This document shows positions 5,888 through 7,906 of a stretch of DNA of 7,906 nt, in pieces; position 1 is the first letter of the stretch; each line of letters starts with the position of its first letter. Origin of the DNA: an uncultured Selenomonadales bacterium. Lineage in GTDB: Bacteria > Bacillota > Negativicutes > Selenomonadales > Selenomonadaceae. The stretch covers positions 1 through 7,906 of the forward strand of contig CAMVAG010000100.1 in the NCBI GenBank assembly GCA_947165405.1, read 5' to 3'. Under the pieces are notes generated by a model. It ran no database searches. It was not told where the DNA came from and saw nothing but the letters and a program-made list of their open reading frames with translations. The position numbers and the translations under genes were made by a program.

Positions 5888-7394
5888 TTGGCAAGCACCT
5901 CGTTAATTTTAGCGAGGAGAGCTTCGCCCTTGAGCAAAGGATTAGCAAGAATAATTTCGTAAATATCTTCGTACAGCTTTTTGGTTTCTTTCGACCAATG
6001 TTGCAGCGGCAACGGGGGGGGGTAATTGTAGAATCCGGGTCGGGCAACGAAGGAGCGTTTGCTTCGATTTCCTTAAAGACTCTCGACGTAATTGCGTCAG
6101 GATTATCCTTAGCTGCCTGCCTCTCTTGGTCGATAAAGGCTTGCTTTTCCGTTGCTTTTTTATTTAACGCAGCAAGTTCGGCGTCGTGTTCTGCCTTGTG
6201 CGTTTCTTGATATTCGAGCGTGTGGCGTTCTATTTCGTGTTTGCGATTTTGAGGTTGAGCCGTCGCCTTGAATGCGTTCCGGATATCCGAAGCGTTATGA
6301 CAAAGCCGGGCAAGTTCCTTGAAATATTTTTGCAACGATTCTTCAAAGAATTTGCAGGCGTCGTTTTCCTCGAAGTAGTCGCGCCGCGAATTCGGTCTCA
6401 AATTCGTATCGACCGCATGAACTTCGCCGATAAAGTAAGTTGTGCCGCGGTCTTCGCTGAAAAGTTTTTGCAAAACATTTTCGTCGCCGATTTGAATATT
6501 CTTTTGGCGGAGGCGGATGCAACGCATTTGATTGACGTTCGACTTGGTCATTACACCCTTAAACATCGATAAGCCAATCCAGCTCCATGCGATTAAATTG
6601 TTCGCCTCGTCGCGGAAGTCGCGGAAATACACGTCGAAAATTTCGTCCGCCCCCAACTTGGTCTTGAAATTATCTTTGTAATTTTTGACGACTTGTTCGC
6701 CGTTGAGCCAAATTTTATATTCCGTGATTGGTTTATCAAGTTTGGCGGCGTGTTCATAAATTTGCTGTTGAAAACTGAATTGCGGGCTGTAGGTGACGGG
6801 CGCGACGAATGACAAATATTCACGAATAGCTTTTACATCGAGCAAATCGTCGTTCGTGACATCAAGCAATTCAACTTTGAAAAAATGTTCGTCGTTTTCG
6901 GCGTCAAGCGTGGCGAAAGTCATATTCGCGCTCAAAACTTGTTCGGCAAAGAATTTGTTTTTGCTGAAAAAAGTTTCGCGAAGTTTCTCTGCATTAATTG
7001 TCAATGTAGAAATTTTTTTCTCGCCCGCGACCTTCGTGCTGAAAATCAACTTCTTGCAATAAGCCAAGCCGCCGAGCCGCCCTATGCCGCGAAAACCTCT
7101 GTCGGTCTTTAAACTTTTGTCCGAGTTGCCGATACTGCTCATGATTCGCACAAAATTTTTTTCGCCGCCGGAAATGCCGATTCCGTTGTCCTCAATCGAG
7201 ATTCGGCGTTCTTTGGCGTCAATTTCGATTGAAACTTCGCCCGCGTCATTTTGCAAAGTTCCCGCTTTAATCGCGTCGTCAATGGCGTCGCAAGAATTCT
7301 GAATGTATTCGCGGAAAATGTCATGCGAATTCGGATAAAGTCCGCTTGTAACGATTTCGACGATATTCACTCCAAAAACAATCTCAACCAACAT
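5763..7394 (-). CDS. GHKL (Hsp90-like) ATPase, C-terminus apparently frameshifted
   Basis: The N-terminal 200 or so residues form a GHKL/Bergerat ATP-binding fold: N-box REYIQNSCDAIDDA (E29, N33, D36), DNGIGIS (D69, G71, G73) and the lid glycine motif RGFRGIGRLGG (99-109). N-box and lid resemble Hsp90 and MORC-like proteins more than histidine kinases, and no His-phosphotransfer domain is present. A middle domain carries RCIRLRQKNIQIGD (291-304) and FIGEVHAVD...PNSRRDYF (321-341), features shared with uncharacterised Hsp90-like ATPases. Residues 385-430 are charged and probably coiled coil. The ATG has AGGAGGA at 7407-7401. From residue 459 the frame as written gives 85 residues of unlikely composition (cysteine- and arginine-rich) running 124 bp into the radical SAM gene. 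A C9 run at 6022-6014 marks the break; changing it to 7 or 10 C gives a 502- or 503-residue protein ending at 5884. Role unknown; the HerA neighbour suggests DNA-linked or defence function. Confidence 0.85.
   Translation of the reverse strand: MLVEIVFGVNIVEIVTSGLYPNSHDIFREYIQNSCDAIDDAIKAGTLQNDAGEVSIEIDAKERRISIEDNGIGISGGEKNFVRIMSSIGNSDKSLKTDRGFRGIGRLGGLAYCKKLIFSTKVAGEKKISTLTINAEKLRETFFSKNKFFAEQVLSANMTFATLDAENDEHFFKVELLDVTNDDLLDVKAIREYLSFVAPVTYSPQFSFQQQIYEHAAKLDKPITEYKIWLNGEQVVKNYKDNFKTKLGADEIFDVYFRDFRDEANNLIAWSWIGLSMFKGVMTKSNVNQMRCIRLRQKNIQIGDENVLQKLFSEDRGTTYFIGEVHAVDTNLRPNSRRDYFEENDACKFFEESLQKYFKELARLCHNASDIRNAFKATAQPQNRKHEIERHTLEYQETHKAEHDAELAALNKKATEKQAFIDQERQAAKDNPDAITSRVFKEIEANAPSLPDPDSTITPPRCRCNIGRKKPKSCTKIFTKLFLLILCSRAKLSSLKLTRCLPNEPPRLADRAELQEQIHSRQLDETCDVFSECVQRRREVFQG
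5884..6015 (-). other. Displaced natural C-terminal coding segment of the Hsp90-like gene
   Basis: In the frame one base away from the main one, the sequence after the C run encodes 43 residues beginning PLPLQHWSKETKKLYEDIY and continuing through IILANPLLKG to INEVLAK, then TGA at 5886-5884. It is an amphipathic helical, protein-like tail with no stop before the end. Its TGA overlaps the radical SAM ATG as ATGA, the classic arrangement for neighbouring genes in one operon. Both facts argue that this is the selected C-terminus and that the main frame has slipped. Confidence 0.8.
5896..5901 (-). promoter_or_regulatory. Ribosome binding site of the radical SAM gene, inside the Hsp90-like gene
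   Basis: GAGGTG is placed eight bases before the radical SAM ATG at 5887 and lies within the last codons of the inferred natural Hsp90-like frame. In the frame as sequenced, ribosomes would translate straight across this site and stop 124 bases later. Confidence 0.75.
6014..6022 (-). repeat. Mononucleotide run of nine C (coding strand) in the Hsp90-like gene
   Basis: Nine consecutive C residues on the coding strand (G on the plus strand) fall in a proline-rich linker between the coiled coil and the C-terminal helix. The count of nine puts the downstream codons out of frame with the natural end; seven or ten would be in frame. Runs of this length are known sites of slipped-strand mispairing in phase-variable genes and are also known sites of sequencing indels. 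Confidence 0.95.
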
Positions 7395-7400
7395 AAAAAT

Positions 7401-7407
7401 TCCTCCT
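7401..7407 (-). promoter_or_regulatory. Ribosome binding site of the Hsp90-like gene
   Basis: AGGAGGA six bases before the ATG at 7394 sets the start. The 75-bp gap upstream, between the HerA stop and this ATG, also holds a CTGTC/GACAG inverted pair (about 7428-7432 and 7407-7411) next to the site, but I see no convincing -35/-10 pair there, so transcription probably continues from the HerA gene. Confidence 0.8.
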
Positions 7408-7469
7408 GTCTTTAAACTGAAACAAATGACAGAAGAATTTATTCGAACATCGCACGCCGATCCCTGCCG

Positions 7470-7906
7470 TTAGTCTTTGAATTGTTTGTAAGCCGGCTTC
7501 GGGAAACGAACTTTGAGCAGAGAGCGGAAAATCGGATTTTGTATGACGTATTCGCCCTGCTCCAAACGCGTCAAAATATTTTTATAAGTCGAGGGCAACG
7601 CGGAATAATCTTTGGTCGTCGTTTCGAGGACGTTTGTGCGCCCGAAGGCAAGAGTGGCGCAGTTACCCGTAACGCGTCCGTGAATGTTCGAGCGAAATTG
7701 TTCCGCGCCGAATAAAATTATTCCCAACGACCGCCCGCGTTCCGCCACGTCCAAAAGTTGTCGCAGTATCGGGGAATTTTTCGAGGTGTCCTTCGAGGCA
7801 AATTTATTCAGCTCGTCCATGAAGATAATTATTTTCGACGGCGGAGTTAAATCGTATTCGCCGAGCTTGAGCTTGTAAATCGTCTTGAGCACGTCGCCGA
7901 AAACAA
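7470..7906 (-). CDS. HerA/FtsK-superfamily ATPase, C-terminal part (cut by the window end)
   Basis: The frame is open to the window edge, so only the last 144 or so residues are visible; the GTG at 7892 is an internal valine codon rather than a likely start. KIIIFMDELNKFAS is a Walker B strand with the DE pair, typical of HerA-type hexameric translocases. ILRQLLDVAERGRSLGIIL followed by GAEQFRSNI matches the helix, arginine-containing segment and sensor-like Q that come after Walker B in HerA. NCATLAFGRTN, LPSTYKNILTRLEQGEYVI and SLLKVRFPKP fit the C-terminal part. Walker A should lie upstream of the window. The gene ends 75 bp before the Hsp90-like gene on the same strand, with no terminator between. 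In archaea HerA works with NurA nuclease in end resection; bacterial HerA relatives partner Sir2 or other nucleases in anti-phage systems. Confidence 0.85.
   Translation of the reverse strand, partial: VFGDVLKTIYKLKLGEYDLTPPSKIIIFMDELNKFASKDTSKNSPILRQLLDVAERGRSLGIILFGAEQFRSNIHGRVTGNCATLAFGRTNVLETTTKDYSALPSTYKNILTRLEQGEYVIQNPIFRSLLKVRFPKPAYKQFKD

Noticed and set aside
5306..5962. Plus-strand open frame of 218 codons opposite the radical SAM gene start
   Set aside because: It is a shadow of the radical SAM frame, with composition dominated by reversed Lys/Phe/Asn codons and no recognisable domain.
5763..7394. Hsp90-like ATPase as the chaperone HtpG or a sensor histidine kinase
   Set aside because: It is shorter than HtpG and lacks its middle and C-terminal domains as I know them; no phosphoacceptor histidine domain or membrane segment is present.
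7395..7469. Promoter or terminator between the HerA and Hsp90-like genes
   Set aside because: Only a 5-bp inverted pair is visible; there is no T run after it and no acceptable -35/-10 pair.

Overview
Every gene I can support in this window lies on the minus strand, so transcription runs from high to low coordinates. In that order the genes are: the 3' part of a HerA-type ATPase (cut by the window end), a GHKL/Hsp90-like ATPase, a large radical SAM protein, rbfA, a DHH-family nanoRNase (nrnA type), truB, then a new promoter followed by rpsB and tsf, closed by a strong intrinsic terminator. The AGGAGG-type ribosome binding sites, the rbfA-nrnA-truB order and the rpsB-tsf pair fit a Firmicute-like bacterium, perhaps of the Negativicutes. 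That placement is inference from gene order and protein style only.

The low-coordinate half (1-4026) is core information processing. RbfA matures the 30S subunit, the DHH/DHHA1 protein degrades very short RNAs and pAp, TruB makes pseudouridine 55 in tRNA, and S2 and EF-Ts serve translation. rbfA and nrnA overlap by 50 bp. truB is separated from nrnA by 77 bp filled with two blocks of 7-bp tandem repeats and has no visible Shine-Dalgarno. A good sigma-70-type promoter (extended -10 plus -35 at 17 bp) overlaps the truB stop codon and drives rpsB-tsf through a leader of about 95 nt that can fold.

The high-coordinate half (4046-7906) is accessory in character. A HerA-like motor ATPase is followed by an Hsp90-like GHKL ATPase, and this is followed by a radical SAM protein. 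HerA motors paired with a second enzyme occur in several known anti-phage systems, so this is a candidate defence or DNA-processing module. Its upstream part lies outside the window. It sits directly in front of rbfA, where infB is commonly found.

The most striking detail is a run of nine C residues (coding strand) near the 3' end of the Hsp90-like gene. As written, the reading frame leaves its natural C-terminus at this run and continues 124 bp into the radical SAM gene. With one C more (or two fewer), the frame gives a 43-residue helical C-terminus ending in an ATGA stop/start overlap with the radical SAM gene. This looks like either a phase-variable homopolymer switch or a sequencing indel, and it is the first thing to check.
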